A DNA stretch of 64,000 bases, from assembly GCA_902632125.1 (NCBI GenBank), contig CACPBQ010000002.1, positions 1 to 64,000 on the forward strand, written 5' to 3'. The DNA comes from Paracoccaceae bacterium (GTDB lineage: Bacteria; Pseudomonadota; Alphaproteobacteria; Rhodobacterales; Rhodobacteraceae). The position numbers and the translations under genes were made by a program. Of the stretch, positions 28,501-37,362 are shown piece by piece (positions within the stretch are counted from its first letter, which is position 1; each line of letters opens with the position of its first letter). The notes beneath the pieces are model-generated. The model was not told the DNA's origin. It saw nothing but the letters and a program-made list of their open reading frames with translations, and searched no databases.

Positions 28501-28951
28501 ACTCATCTATTTCGGTAAAATTAGGAGAAACACCCGCCTCAAGCGGGAAGCGTCTGAGCAGCGATGAGCAAAAGGAGTGAATAGTTTGTATCTTTAAGCT
28601 TCCAGGCACTTCAATCGCTCTAGCGAATAAGGTTCTAGCTTGCTTAAATTTTTCTTTGTTTAATCCCTGCTCTAATCCAAGCTCAGTTAGGCTTTTGCTA
28701 AGCGTCCTGTCGTCTAGCATTGCCCACTTACCCAACCGCTCGAATAAGCGGTTTTGCATTTCTGATGCGGCTGCTTTTGTATACGTTAAGCATAAAATAT
28801 TTTCTGGTGACACGCCATCAAGCAGTAATCTGGCAACCCTATCTGTTAGAACACGTGTTTTACCTGAACCAGCATTAGCAGAAAGCCAGGTAGATTCATC
28901 CGGATTAGATGCAAGTACCTGAGCATGAGTTGCCTTATCACGGTTTTTCAT
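25577..28951 (-). CDS. addA: Double-strand break repair helicase-nuclease AddA
   Basis: AddA is the UvrD-like 3'-to-5' helicase and nuclease subunit of AddAB, which resects double-strand breaks and loads RecA. Walker A is SANAGSGKT at residues 24-32. Other helicase motifs are ILIDEAQDTSPSQW, VVGDKKQSIYSFQGAD, MTIHGAKGLESPIVILPET and NRLLYVAITRAE. The RecB-type nuclease domain at the C-terminus shows HGSRVHKLLELLP and GIIDRLIIG, with IIDFKTN at about 1056-1062. The length of 1,124 residues fits. The ATG overlaps the addB stop (ATGA), so the two are coupled. Confidence 0.96.
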   Translation of the reverse strand: MKNRDKATHAQVLASNPDESTWLSANAGSGKTRVLTDRVARLLLDGVSPENILCLTYTKAAASEMQNRLFERLGKWAMLDDRTLSKSLTELGLEQGLNKEKFKQARTLFARAIEVPGSLKIQTIHSFCSSLLRRFPLEAGVSPNFTEIDEWTAQALCKEILDQISTDQKDSVTLANISKFLSDFNFTELLEDILKYRTVLSKFKDHSEIRLEFGLRGDESFEQCLNKHFDSIDLKLIKSLSEKMKNGGVRDKTAAKKLSAIESINSKFISILEDVLLYKGNTTKKQGYSAKIDNFASKPVLNKLLNSQTEQINKLAKKIEGFRQTRISFQAAEKICAIYDFSKAFLDQYEKEKLLRGWLDFDDLILKTQNLLIDPTIASWILYRLDGGIDHILIDEAQDTSPSQWQIIKKISQEFYAGEGSKDRTNRTLFVVGDKKQSIYSFQGADTFELNRIQKDFKKRFEEAAKPLKELSLQYSFRSSPTILKFVDTILEKPETGQTNSEKHISFYSKLPGRVDLWPAVEKSEQPQDTEWQNPVDMPGKEDERVRLARLIADQIHNLIFSKSLIPERAGNSYAMRTIRPGDFLILVQRRSVLFHEIIKACKKRGLPISGADRLKLMEEIAVKDLIALLSFLSSPQDDLSLATVLKSPLFYWSERKLFDLAHDRKNKCLWEELKKRSDIFTHEYSILNNLLASIDYLRPYELLEKILNKYDGRANLISRLGTEAEDAIDGLLSLSLDYEKQETPSLTGFLAWVSTSGFEIKRQLANQKNQIRVMTIHGAKGLESPIVILPETQKRKIEVRDKILAGGKIAVWNNKRGEAPYYEEEIKSKKIQVLEAERNRLLYVAITRAETWFIAMAAGELDEICWYEQIKNSLEASKAKKQNFPTGEGLRLEEGNWSTEIREKEYRSLKTKIRLPGWLKDESFENKMQPKYLIPSDLGGSKTLSIGNGLNEEEAALHGSRVHKLLELLPKYPSQDLHENSLKMLKANGLFEGPPNVENAIQEAQLILTDPKFSYLFGKNTLSEVPFSAHLPNSQNQKIYGIIDRLIIGINSVRIIDFKTNSSIPETVDHIPKGILKQMAAYKLAIEEIFPDKEVSCYILWTAIRKLDSLKNDLLDFNSLDVS

Positions 28952-31878
28952 TGGGCCTTATCCTCGATAGACCATTCGCCAAAACGGGATATGCCATCAT
29001 AATCAGAGTTGTCTTCAATTCGAAACATGGCCCGTCTTGCTGTATAGCCCTGGTCTGGGTTAAGGTATCTTGCAATAAGCAACTGGAATTTTCTGCGGTG
29101 TGCGTCCAAAGATTCTTGATCAAACGGAGCAAAAACTGCCTTTTTATTGCTGAGATCAAGAAAGGAAGCCTCTAAAACACGCATAGGCGCAAGATCTAAA
29201 AAACCACCACCTTCAATAATTAAAGCAAGTAAGAAAAGTTGCTTATCAAAATGCAATTGAACACTTTTACTTGGCACTGCACCTGTTTTATAATCGTATA
29301 TTATTGCCTTACCGTCCTCGTTCACATCGACTCGGTCAATTTGGGCAGTGAGCTTAAAATTCAAACTCGGAATAATAATCTGGCCCTTTTTTTCTAAAGC
29401 TACGGGCTTGCAAAAATTTCTTCTTTTGGCTTCTTCAGAAACAAACCAGTCTGCTATTTTCTCTACTCTAGAAAACCAAAAAAGTCGTGTCGCAGGCGAA
29501 GCAACTTTTTCTTTCAATTGTTTCTTTGTTAGATCTAATAAATGGTTTTTTTGATCCACGAATGAAGCATCTTGATGCCAATTTTTAACAAACTGTTCAA
29601 AAATTTGGTGGATTACAACTCCTCTTAATAGAGGATCATCTGATCGATGTAGTGACAGAAGAGGTGTTAATTTTAAAATATGTTTTGCATAGATAGCGTA
29701 AGGATCTCTGATAAGAGTTTTAATTTCTGTCACAGATAGTTTTTTTGGTCTTGTGTCTTTCGGCGGCTTAGGAGAAGGTCTTTTTGCCGATTTTCGTGGA
29801 GTAGTATTTTTTGTTTCATTAGCCCAGTCTAGCCACTTTGCGCCTCGACTTCTCATGTTTTCAATTGCTTCGGGGCCATTATTTTCGGAAAGTCCACTCA
29901 ACAGATTTAAAAGTCTATTTAGCCACCTAGATGGTATCGTCTCTGCTTCGTTGTCTTTGGTACTTCTTGTTATAAAAACGGTAGGGCTACAGACTGACTG
30001 TTGATAATCGTGTGCTGAAAGGCCTATCCGTCTTTCAGGTGAGAGCAATCCACATTCTTTTCTCATTTTTCTGTTCAGCCATGGATCTATTGCAGCGGGA
30101 ACCGGCCAGGATCCCTCATTCATACCCGCTAAAATCAAAACCTGGGCATTGTGCGCTCTAGCTTCTAAAGTGCCCCAAATCATAATATTGGGATGAGTTG
30201 GGTTTATTTCTGGTACATGTTCATCGGCCAGTATTGAATTAAAAATGTCTGCATATTTTGATGCCGATATTGATCTAGCAGTTGGAGAAGCTTCCCTTAT
30301 TTTTTCAATTATTTTTAAACAATGGCGGCCATTATTTTGTTTCCACAAATCTCCAGAAGTGTTTGACTCATTTTGATTCGGGCCGGAAGCCACGATTTTT
30401 GCCAGTTCAATGTGTTTATTAAAAACATCTTCAAAAATATAAGAGTCTTGCAACCTACACTGTTCTAAAAGATTACAAATCCAGGATGCCCACTTTGATG
30501 CATATTGACCTTCACTTTGCTCTAACCAAGCAGAAATATTCTTTGCAGAAAATATGTTGATATTGGTGGTTCTGAAAAACAGTTCCAGACTCCGAACAAA
30601 TTCTAAATGCTCAGTTCTAAAATTTCCACCACTGTGAGTTAAGGGATGTTTTAATAAAGCGAAAATTTTTGTTATTGTCACAGGTCCTGCAAAAAGAGAA
30701 ACTACCAAACGTAAAAACCTACCGGAAGGTGTAAGTTGTAAAGGAACGCCCGCACTATCATCAGGAATAATATTTCGATTAGAAAGATAGGCAGAAACCA
30801 TTCTTGTGAGCTTTCGATTTGGCGATACCAAAATCAGACTTTTGTTTTCTTTGATGGCCAAAATCATTCGGAAAGCTATAGCTAGAGATTCATCTCTTAT
30901 GCTGTCAGCTTCAACAAGGGTAATACTTTCGGTAATTTTTGAAACATTGCCCAATTTTGGACCTTCATCCAACCAGCAGTCTGTAATAGGTGCCGGCCTT
31001 AAAGATAGACTAATCAAATTTTGTAACTGTGTATTTGATTTCTCTTTAAGGTGCCATTTCTGTAAATTTGATTTCGGTAGATCTAATTCAAAAAATGTTT
31101 TTAGATTTCTAAATTGTGGATGGTCTTCTGGCACCCCAACACGCTCTTTTTTACCCCATAATTTTTTAGGTAAAGTAAAATCAAAGCCTGGCAAAACTAC
31201 CGCGCCATTAGGCAAATTTATAATCCCCTTTATTAATTTTCTTGTCGATGCCCGTGAGCCAGAGGAGCCAGCAATAAGTACTGGGTTTTTCGGACTATTC
31301 TCTAACCAATAACCAGTAAGAACGTTTATAATCTGTCTTAACCAAGCCTCTTCATCAGGGTCATTTTTTCTATTTTCTAGATATTTTTTTACAATATTCA
31401 AAAAAAGTTGAGTTCTTTTCCAGTGTCCGGATAGATCTGAAATATCAAGGTTTAAAATATTCTCCACGGGTACGGCCTCTCCCTGCATTTCGTCAATTAA
31501 TTCGGAAAGACTTTTTGTAAGTGCGTAGACAGACGATTGAGCAGCAATATCTGGCTGTGCCTCAATCAGTTTTTGAACTAATGCCATCAGTTCAAATTTA
31601 TGAACTAAAGAATAATTAGGAATTGGTTGGTAACTGTTAGGAATAAACTGTGATACTTCGGGCAAAGTTAATATTTGAGGGTGAAGCATTGCGCCTAAAT
31701 CAATCAATTCTTCTGTTAATCGGTGACGCATTCTTGTCGAATTAACTATTACATGTAAATTTGCTAGAACTTCGGGCTCTGATGATGCAAAACGGTCCAA
31801 TATACCAATTGCAAGTTCACGAGGAAAATTCACTCCCGGGCTGATGCCAAATATTCCAGAGATATTAGGAAAAATCAT
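28948..31878 (-). CDS. addB: Double-strand break repair protein AddB
   Basis: AddB is the second nuclease and Chi-recognition subunit of AddAB. This is the alphaproteobacterial type: the N-terminus reads IFGISPGVNFPRELAIGIL, an inactive helicase core follows, and the C-terminal nuclease has QIDRVDVNEDGKAIIYDYKTG with its catalytic D and K. I do not see the four spaced cysteines of the iron-sulfur type found in Firmicutes. The 976 residues are normal for this group. It overlaps addA by 4 bp and is preceded by tsaE, 50 bp upstream. Confidence 0.94.
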   Translation of the reverse strand: MIFPNISGIFGISPGVNFPRELAIGILDRFASSEPEVLANLHVIVNSTRMRHRLTEELIDLGAMLHPQILTLPEVSQFIPNSYQPIPNYSLVHKFELMALVQKLIEAQPDIAAQSSVYALTKSLSELIDEMQGEAVPVENILNLDISDLSGHWKRTQLFLNIVKKYLENRKNDPDEEAWLRQIINVLTGYWLENSPKNPVLIAGSSGSRASTRKLIKGIINLPNGAVVLPGFDFTLPKKLWGKKERVGVPEDHPQFRNLKTFFELDLPKSNLQKWHLKEKSNTQLQNLISLSLRPAPITDCWLDEGPKLGNVSKITESITLVEADSIRDESLAIAFRMILAIKENKSLILVSPNRKLTRMVSAYLSNRNIIPDDSAGVPLQLTPSGRFLRLVVSLFAGPVTITKIFALLKHPLTHSGGNFRTEHLEFVRSLELFFRTTNINIFSAKNISAWLEQSEGQYASKWASWICNLLEQCRLQDSYIFEDVFNKHIELAKIVASGPNQNESNTSGDLWKQNNGRHCLKIIEKIREASPTARSISASKYADIFNSILADEHVPEINPTHPNIMIWGTLEARAHNAQVLILAGMNEGSWPVPAAIDPWLNRKMRKECGLLSPERRIGLSAHDYQQSVCSPTVFITRSTKDNEAETIPSRWLNRLLNLLSGLSENNGPEAIENMRSRGAKWLDWANETKNTTPRKSAKRPSPKPPKDTRPKKLSVTEIKTLIRDPYAIYAKHILKLTPLLSLHRSDDPLLRGVVIHQIFEQFVKNWHQDASFVDQKNHLLDLTKKQLKEKVASPATRLFWFSRVEKIADWFVSEEAKRRNFCKPVALEKKGQIIIPSLNFKLTAQIDRVDVNEDGKAIIYDYKTGAVPSKSVQLHFDKQLFLLALIIEGGGFLDLAPMRVLEASFLDLSNKKAVFAPFDQESLDAHRRKFQLLIARYLNPDQGYTARRAMFRIEDNSDYDGISRFGEWSIEDKAQ

Positions 31879-31928
31879 TTGTGGGACTTTTTTCTATTTG
31901 ATTTCCAAAAAACAAATTAATCCAGATT

Positions 31929-32393
31929 TTATTGTTGCAGGGTTTTTTCAAGTCGCGCCTTCCACATATAAGAATTTGTTGAAAAAATTATTTCCCGTTT
32001 ATCATTTTCAAGAATAATTATTTCAACTGTAAGTGCCTCTTGCGGTTCAAGATGGCCAAGTCGTTCTGGCCATTCTACTATAACAATTTCGCTAACAAAG
32101 GCATCAATTAAACCTAATTCAAATATTTCGCTCTGATCAGTCAATCTATATAAATCGGCATGCCAAATAGAACCAAGTTTTGTCTCATAGGTTTGTACTA
32201 TGGTAAACGTTGGAGACGGCACTTCTTCTACTTGATCCATTGCGGATTGTATTAGGGATCTAGCAAAGAGGCTTTTACCTGCTCCTATTTCCCCCTTTAG
32301 TAATATTATATCGCCGTTTTGCAAATTTCCTTTGAGTGCACTGGCGAGCTCTTCGGTTTCGAGGGGTCCATTTGATACAAATGTCTTCTTCAT
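31929..32393 (-). CDS. tsaE: tRNA threonylcarbamoyladenosine biosynthesis ATPase TsaE
   Basis: TsaE is the ATPase that helps TsaB-TsaD make the t6A base of ANN-reading tRNAs. The P-loop GEIGAGKS is at residues 34-41, followed by the family's PSPTFTIVQTYE and HADLYRL stretches. The 154 residues are the usual length. It lies between regB and addB on the minus strand, a common Rhodobacterales order. Its partner tsaD is in the window at 38 kb. Confidence 0.95.
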   Translation of the reverse strand: MKKTFVSNGPLETEELASALKGNLQNGDIILLKGEIGAGKSLFARSLIQSAMDQVEEVPSPTFTIVQTYETKLGSIWHADLYRLTDQSEIFELGLIDAFVSEIVIVEWPERLGHLEPQEALTVEIIILENDKREIIFSTNSYMWKARLEKTLQQ

Positions 32394-32473
32394 AAAACTT
32401 TACTACAAAAATTAATGATAGCTTTGTTGATATTGGCTAACAAAACGATTGATAAAAACGGATCACAAAAAAC

Positions 32474-33871
32474 CTATATAAAAAAATTTTGGTTTTCACC
32501 AAAAAGGTTTGCATTTGATTCAACTTTGTTTCTGGGCCAATTTATTTCAACGATGGCTCCAGATGGTTCAACTTTTGATTGATTAGAGGCCTGATTTCTG
32601 TGTCCATTCATAAAGCTAATCTTTGCGCCCGTTCTCTCAAGCAGAGTTTTTGCAATAAACAAGCCTAACCCCATACCCTCATAGCCTTGTCTATTTTGTT
32701 TTCCTATTTTCGCTGTTAAAAACGGATCACCTAATCGTCCCAGCAGGTTAACGGGATAGCCATAACCGTCATCCGCAATAATGATAGTAATTTTTTCCTT
32801 GGTCCAAGAGCTTTCTACCCAAACTTTTGACGTTGCAAAGTCGACAGCGTTTTGAATCATATTTCTAAGTCCATGGATAATTTCTGGCCTTCGAATTAAA
32901 TGCGGTTCATCTATTCCGCCTTTGTGGTCATCTGATATTTTTGTCTCTATCGTAATTCCTCGCTTTGAATGTGGTTCAGCCGCTTCTCTAATTATTTCGG
33001 CTAGTAAAGCTTGGTGCATTTGTAAATCGTCTTTTTCAGTGCTACCCATACTATTTAAAATGTTACCACAGCGATCAGCCTGATCACGAATTAACAAGGC
33101 GTCTTCCAGCAGTTCGGGGAAATCTCTTAGTTCTTCTATTAGTTCTGAACTTGTGAGTTTAATCGTTGCTAGAGGTGTTCCTAGTTCGTGGGCAGCTGCT
33201 GCCACAATTCCTCCTAGGTCAGTTAACTTTTGCTCTCGTGATAGTGCTGTTTGCGTTGCAAATAGCGCATCGCTCATAGTATTTAGCTCTGATGTAACTC
33301 GGGTTGAATAGAAAGCTAAAAACACAACTCCAGTTATAATTGCAATCCAATTTCCAAATAAGAAAATATCAGGTATTGATAATAGTTTTCCTGTTTGGTT
33401 TTCTAGAGGTACATAAAAACTTGAAAGTAACGTTACGATTAAAATAGCTGCTGACCCTATAATAATGGTGGATTGTCTTTTCAGGGCTGCAGCGGAAACG
33501 ACAACAGGTGCCACGAGGAGGAAAGAAAAAGGATTGTTTAATCCACCAGTCAAATAAAGTAAAAAAGCTAATTGGAACAAATCAAATAAGATCATAAATA
33601 CATTTTCTAATTCGCTTAATCTTTTGCTTTCCGGGAAAGAAAGGCTTGCTGTGATATTTGCTAATGCAGATATGCCCACAGCAAAAAAACAAAGGCTTAT
33701 GTCTAATGCTAGATCGAAATATTGATAAGCTATAATTATTGCAGCCAATTGGCCACTAATTGCTACCCACCTGATAAAAATCATAGTGCGAAGCCTTATC
33801 CATTCTCCCCGTTTACTTTCCGGGAATAGATCTTGATTTGACTCTATCATAATCGCGTTACTTTGTGTCAT
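32474..33871 (-). CDS. regB: Redox-sensing histidine kinase RegB (PrrB/ActS type)
   Basis: RegB senses redox state through ubiquinone and a cysteine, and phosphorylates RegA. Six hydrophobic segments fill residues 30-190. The quinone-binding motif GGLNNPF is at 109-115. The phosphorylated histidine is H228 in AAAHELGTPLATIKL. The redox cysteine of the family corresponds to C268 in DQADRCGNILNSMG. The ATPase domain has IQNAVDFA and ADDGYGYP, then GMGLGLFIAKTLLERTGA. At 465 residues it is full length. It is divergent from senC across 64 bp, as in Rhodobacter. Confidence 0.95.
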   Translation of the reverse strand: MTQSNAIMIESNQDLFPESKRGEWIRLRTMIFIRWVAISGQLAAIIIAYQYFDLALDISLCFFAVGISALANITASLSFPESKRLSELENVFMILFDLFQLAFLLYLTGGLNNPFSFLLVAPVVVSAAALKRQSTIIIGSAAILIVTLLSSFYVPLENQTGKLLSIPDIFLFGNWIAIITGVVFLAFYSTRVTSELNTMSDALFATQTALSREQKLTDLGGIVAAAAHELGTPLATIKLTSSELIEELRDFPELLEDALLIRDQADRCGNILNSMGSTEKDDLQMHQALLAEIIREAAEPHSKRGITIETKISDDHKGGIDEPHLIRRPEIIHGLRNMIQNAVDFATSKVWVESSWTKEKITIIIADDGYGYPVNLLGRLGDPFLTAKIGKQNRQGYEGMGLGLFIAKTLLERTGAKISFMNGHRNQASNQSKVEPSGAIVEINWPRNKVESNANLFGENQNFFI

Positions 33872-33935
33872 TTAGTCATAGTATAATATATTTGGTATTA
33901 TTAAATTAGTGCTTCATTATTCAAAGGGAATTTAA
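33872..33935. promoter_or_regulatory. Divergent promoter region between regB and senC
   Basis: This 64-bp gap must hold both promoters. On the plus strand TATAAT is at 33882-33887 without a good -35 box. On the minus strand the same bases give TATACT. The overlap means the two promoters probably compete or are controlled together. No longer dyad is seen. Confidence 0.35.
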
Positions 33936-34577
33936 ATGTCGCGACCATTAGGTTTGTTTATTAGCCTCTCTGTTGTCATTTCGCTGCTGTTAAGCGTATC
34001 TATCGCCTGGATTCTATCGAACGGCCAATTGAATTTTAAAAAGAGTGATGATCAATTTTCAGAGTGTAGAATGAGCAAAGCTTTAGGAGGTTCAAATATT
34101 GGTGGTGAATTTGAACTTATAAATCAGGATGGGCAGACCGTTACAAACAAAGATATTTTCAATGAGCCTGCCATTTTATATTTTGGTTACACATTTTGCC
34201 CTGATATATGTCCCTTAGATGTATATCGAAATGCTGAGGCAGTTAATTTACTTAATGAGAATGGAATATCTGCCACGCCTATTTTTGTAAGTATTGATCC
34301 AGAACGAGACACGCCAGAAGTAATTGGCAATTTCGTAAAATATCATCACCCTAAAATGATAGGCCTTACGGGCAGTAAGGATCAAATCGATCATATGTCA
34401 AAATTATATAAAACATATTACAGAGCGCATAAGTCTAATGATGACTTGTATTTAGTGGATCACTCAACCCTGACTTATCTAATTCTACCCGAATATGGCT
34501 TTGTTGAATTTTTTAGAAGAGATAAATCAGCTGATGAAATTGCCAGTATCTCAGCTTGTTTTATAAGAAATAGTTAA
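33936..34577 (+). CDS. senC: SenC/Sco1-family copper chaperone for cytochrome oxidase
   Basis: SenC helps build the copper centres of cytochrome c oxidase. A single N-terminal membrane segment (about residues 7-28) anchors a periplasmic thioredoxin-like domain. The copper-binding motif is CPDIC (C88, C92), and the third ligand is the histidine in VDHSTLTYLI. SIDPERDTPE is also diagnostic. The length of 213 residues is normal. It lies between regB and regA exactly as in Rhodobacter and is probably co-transcribed with regA. Confidence 0.95.
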   Translation: MSRPLGLFISLSVVISLLLSVSIAWILSNGQLNFKKSDDQFSECRMSKALGGSNIGGEFELINQDGQTVTNKDIFNEPAILYFGYTFCPDICPLDVYRNAEAVNLLNENGISATPIFVSIDPERDTPEVIGNFVKYHHPKMIGLTGSKDQIDHMSKLYKTYYRAHKSNDDLYLVDHSTLTYLILPEYGFVEFFRRDKSADEIASISACFIRNS

Positions 34578-34641
34578 ACGCAGAATTTGACCCTTACTTG
34601 TTGTCGCACTAAATAACGGTGGGAGAAGGGATTTAGTCGAC

Positions 34642-35196
34642 TTGCTACAAAGAAAAATAGAAGAAATTGGTGTAGATAAAACGTTGTTATTGGTGGACGA
34701 CGATGAGCCTTTTTTACGTAGATTGACCAAAGCTATGGAGAAAAGAGGTTTTAGAGTCGAGTCTGCTGGTTCAGTTGCTGCGGGACGAGCAATCGCAACG
34801 GCTAGGCCACCAGCTTATGCTGTTGTCGATTTAAGACTTACAGATGGAAATGGTTTAGATGTTGTAGAGGTTCTTAACGATAAGCGGCCAGACTGCCGTG
34901 TTGTTGTTTTGACAGGTTATGGAGCTATAGCGACTGCTGTTGCTGCCGTAAAAATCGGTGCGACCGACTATTTATCAAAGCCTGCGGATGCATCAGATAT
35001 AACGAATGCGCTACTTGCCTGTGGCGATGATCTACCCCCGCCTCCAGAAAATCCAATGAGTGCTGATAGAGTAAGGTGGGAACACATTCAGCGAGTTTAC
35101 GAACTTTGCGATAGGAATGTAAGTGAGACCGCTCGTCGTTTGAATATGCATCGTAGAACTCTTCAGCGTATTTTGGCAAAAAGAAGTCCTAAATAG
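34642..35196 (+). CDS. regA: Redox response regulator RegA (PrrA/ActR type)
   Basis: RegA is the transcription factor phosphorylated by RegB; in relatives it controls photosynthesis, respiration, and nitrogen and carbon fixation genes. The receiver domain has acidic residues D19-D20 and the phosphorylated D63 in VVDLRLTDGNG. The proline linker PPPPENP is followed by a Fis-like helix-turn-helix, VSETARRLNMHRRTLQR, almost unchanged across the family. I accept the TTG start, preceded by GGGAGAAGGG, because the first residues align with known RegA proteins. The last 8 bp overlap the convergent HD gene. Confidence 0.96.
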   Translation: MLQRKIEEIGVDKTLLLVDDDEPFLRRLTKAMEKRGFRVESAGSVAAGRAIATARPPAYAVVDLRLTDGNGLDVVEVLNDKRPDCRVVVLTGYGAIATAVAAVKIGATDYLSKPADASDITNALLACGDDLPPPPENPMSADRVRWEHIQRVYELCDRNVSETARRLNMHRRTLQRILAKRSPK

Positions 35197-35773
35197 CTAA
35201 TTCGTTAAATCTCGCAATATAGTTTTCTCGAACCTCTAAAGGTGGCCGTAATCGTATAGAAAATTGATCTATATTGTTATTTTTTACAGCTCCAAATAAC
35301 TTATTTGCTTCAGCTTTTGTAAAGCCAGCGATTTGTATTGCTTCGATCCAAGCGCTAATTTTATCTGCTTTTTTAATTTGTTTTTTAATTTTGTCAGGTA
35401 TTTTTGTGGGCAGACCAAACCTAAGATTAATTGCAGAATTTAGGCGACTTTCCAGTGACCGATAATCACTTCCAATAGCTGATTTTACTGGCGAAATCAT
35501 ATCCCCAATTACATATTCGGGTGCATCATGAAGCAACGCTGCCAAACACCATTTTTTTTCGGGGTGCTTGAAAGAATTTGAATAAATTTTTTCAACCAAG
35601 AGCGAATGTTCTGCAACACTGTATGGAAAATCTCCAAGAGTTTGCCCATTCCATCTGGCGACGAAAGACAAACCGTGTGCTATATCTTCAATTTCAATGT
35701 CGAGGGGGGTGGGGTCCAAAAGGTCAAGCCGGCGTCCTGAAAGCATTCGTTGCCAAGCGCGATTTTTCTTCAT
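35189..35773 (-). CDS. HD-domain phosphohydrolase (YfbR-like)
   Basis: The metal-dependent HD signature is present as a histidine in VAEHSLLVEK, then LLHDAPEYVIGDM. This resembles YfbR/YedJ-type 5'-deoxynucleotidases, but the substrate is unproven. The protein has 194 residues with no signal peptide. It runs convergent to regA with an 8-bp overlap, and is divergent from ahcY. This position beside regA is common in Rhodobacterales. Confidence 0.88.
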   Translation of the reverse strand: MKKNRAWQRMLSGRRLDLLDPTPLDIEIEDIAHGLSFVARWNGQTLGDFPYSVAEHSLLVEKIYSNSFKHPEKKWCLAALLHDAPEYVIGDMISPVKSAIGSDYRSLESRLNSAINLRFGLPTKIPDKIKKQIKKADKISAWIEAIQIAGFTKAEANKLFGAVKNNNIDQFSIRLRPPLEVRENYIARFNELAI

Positions 35774-35859
35774 TTTGTTGCTGAACTTTCTGTTTAGTTT
35801 AAATTTCGATTTTGCAAATTATATTATTAGGAAAGTTAATAAAAGTCATTTTTGGATTT

Positions 35860-35898
35860 AAGTGATTGAACCACTTTTTATTTACTGGTAGTTGAACC
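35860..35898 (+). promoter_or_regulatory. Leader of ahcY with small hairpin and repeated TTGAACC
   Basis: AAGTG (35860-35864) and CACTT (35872-35876) can form a 5-bp stem around a 7-base loop, followed by TTTATTTA. The heptamer TTGAACC occurs in the loop at 35866-35872 and again at 35892-35898, 26 bases later. I could not fit this to the known SAH or SAM riboswitch consensus. It may be a weak regulatory site or chance. Confidence 0.25.
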
Positions 35899-35921
35899 GA
35901 GAAATTTTATGAGGAAAAACA

Positions 35922-37310
35922 ATGAGCCAACAATACATCGTAAAAGATATTTCTTTATCTGGTTTTGGTCGTAAGGAGTTAAGTATAGCTGAAACGGAAA
36001 TGCCTGGTTTAATGGCGCTGCGCTCTGAATATGGTGAGAGCAAACCATTAAAAGGGGCGCGTATTGTTGGCTCACTTCACATGACCATTCAAACAGCAGT
36101 TTTAATTGAAACGCTTGTGGCTTTAGGTGCTGATGTGCGCTGGGCGTCCTGCAACATTTTTTCCACCCAAGATCATGCAGCCGCAGCAATTGCTGCAGCG
36201 AATATTCCTGTATTTGCGGTCAAGGGCCAGTCTTTAGAAGAGCATTGGGATTACTTGGATAAATCTTTTATGTTTTCTGATGGCCCAAATATGATTTTAG
36301 ATGATGGTGGTGATGCAACTTTGTATGTGCTTCTTGGTGCGCGCGCTGAAGCAGGTGAAGACATCATTCCGGTTCCCCAATCAGAGGAAGAAGAAGTCAT
36401 AAAGTTGCAAATTAAAAAGCGTATGGAGCAGTCACCTGGGTGGTTTACGAAAACCCGTGATGCCATAAAAGGTGTTTCTGAAGAAACAACCACTGGTGTT
36501 CACCGTCTTTACGAGTTGGTTAAAAATGGTCAACTTCCTTTTCCAGCTATTAACGTTAATGACTCTGTGACTAAATCAAAGTTTGACAATAAGTATGGTT
36601 GTAAAGAATCTTTAGTAGACGGTATCCGCCGTGCAACAGATACAATGATGGCAGGTAAGACGGCAGTCGTATGTGGATACGGCGACGTTGGTAAAGGATC
36701 TGCAGCATCTCTTCGTGGTGCTGGCGCACGCGTTAAGGTGACGGAGGTTGATCCAATTTGCGCCCTACAGGCTGCAATGGATGGTTTTGAAGTTGTAACT
36801 TTAGAGGATACTTTGGAAAGCGCTGATATTTTTATTACAACAACAGGTAATAAAGATGTCATTAGAATAGAACATATGCGTGAAATGAAAGACATGGCAA
36901 TCGTTGGTAATATTGGTCACTTTGACAACGAAATTCAAGTTGCCCATCTTAAAAATCACAAGTGGACGAATATTAAAGATCAAGTAGATATGATAGAAAT
37001 GCCATCTGGAAATCGATTGATATTACTTTCAGAGGGCCGTTTACTAAATCTTGGAAATGCAACAGGCCATCCGTCCTTTGTTATGTCAGCTTCATTTACA
37101 AACCAAGTTCTTGCGCAGATTGAGCTATGGAAAAAAGGCGGCGAGTATAAAAACGATGTTTATATTCTACCTAAGCATTTAGATGAAAAGGTTGCCCGAC
37201 TTCATTTGGAACGTATTGGCGTGAAATTGACAACATTAGCTAAAGACCAGGCAGAGTATATTGGCGTAACACCTGACGGACCTTTTAAGCCAGAACATTA
37301 TCGTTATTGA
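35922..37310 (+). CDS. ahcY: Adenosylhomocysteinase (S-adenosyl-L-homocysteine hydrolase)
   Basis: AhcY splits S-adenosylhomocysteine into adenosine and homocysteine, removing the product inhibitor of methyltransferases. Typical motifs are [34 protein letters not shown], the NAD-binding [18 protein letters not shown], and the C-terminal LKPxHYRY-type end FKPEHYRY. The 462 residues are normal for bacteria. AGGA precedes the ATG. In Rhodobacter capsulatus ahcY also lies near regA, together with the light-response genes hvrA and hvrB, which are missing here. Confidence 0.97.
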   Translation: MSQQYIVKDISLSGFGRKELSIAETEMPGLMALRSEYGESKPLKGARIVGSLHMTIQTAVLIETLVALGADVRWASCNIFSTQDHAAAAIAAANIPVFAVKGQSLEEHWDYLDKSFMFSDGPNMILDDGGDATLYVLLGARAEAGEDIIPVPQSEEEEVIKLQIKKRMEQSPGWFTKTRDAIKGVSEETTTGVHRLYELVKNGQLPFPAINVNDSVTKSKFDNKYGCKESLVDGIRRATDTMMAGKTAVVCGYGDVGKGSAASLRGAGARVKVTEVDPICALQAAMDGFEVVTLEDTLESADIFITTTGNKDVIRIEHMREMKDMAIVGNIGHFDNEIQVAHLKNHKWTNIKDQVDMIEMPSGNRLILLSEGRLLNLGNATGHPSFVMSASFTNQVLAQIELWKKGGEYKNDVYILPKHLDEKVARLHLERIGVKLTTLAKDQAEYIGVTPDGPFKPEHYRY

Positions 37311-37362
37311 GATACTGAGGGCGCACTGCTGCATGGTTGAAAATGTAGTAGGTCTTCAAACT

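Noticed and set aside
30806-31312. A 168-codon open frame on the plus strand
   Set aside because: It is antisense to addB and has no recognisable domain or ribosome-binding site.
35774-35921. SAH or SAM riboswitch before ahcY
   Set aside because: I could not match the conserved core of any known SAH/SAM class; only a short hairpin and a repeat are visible.
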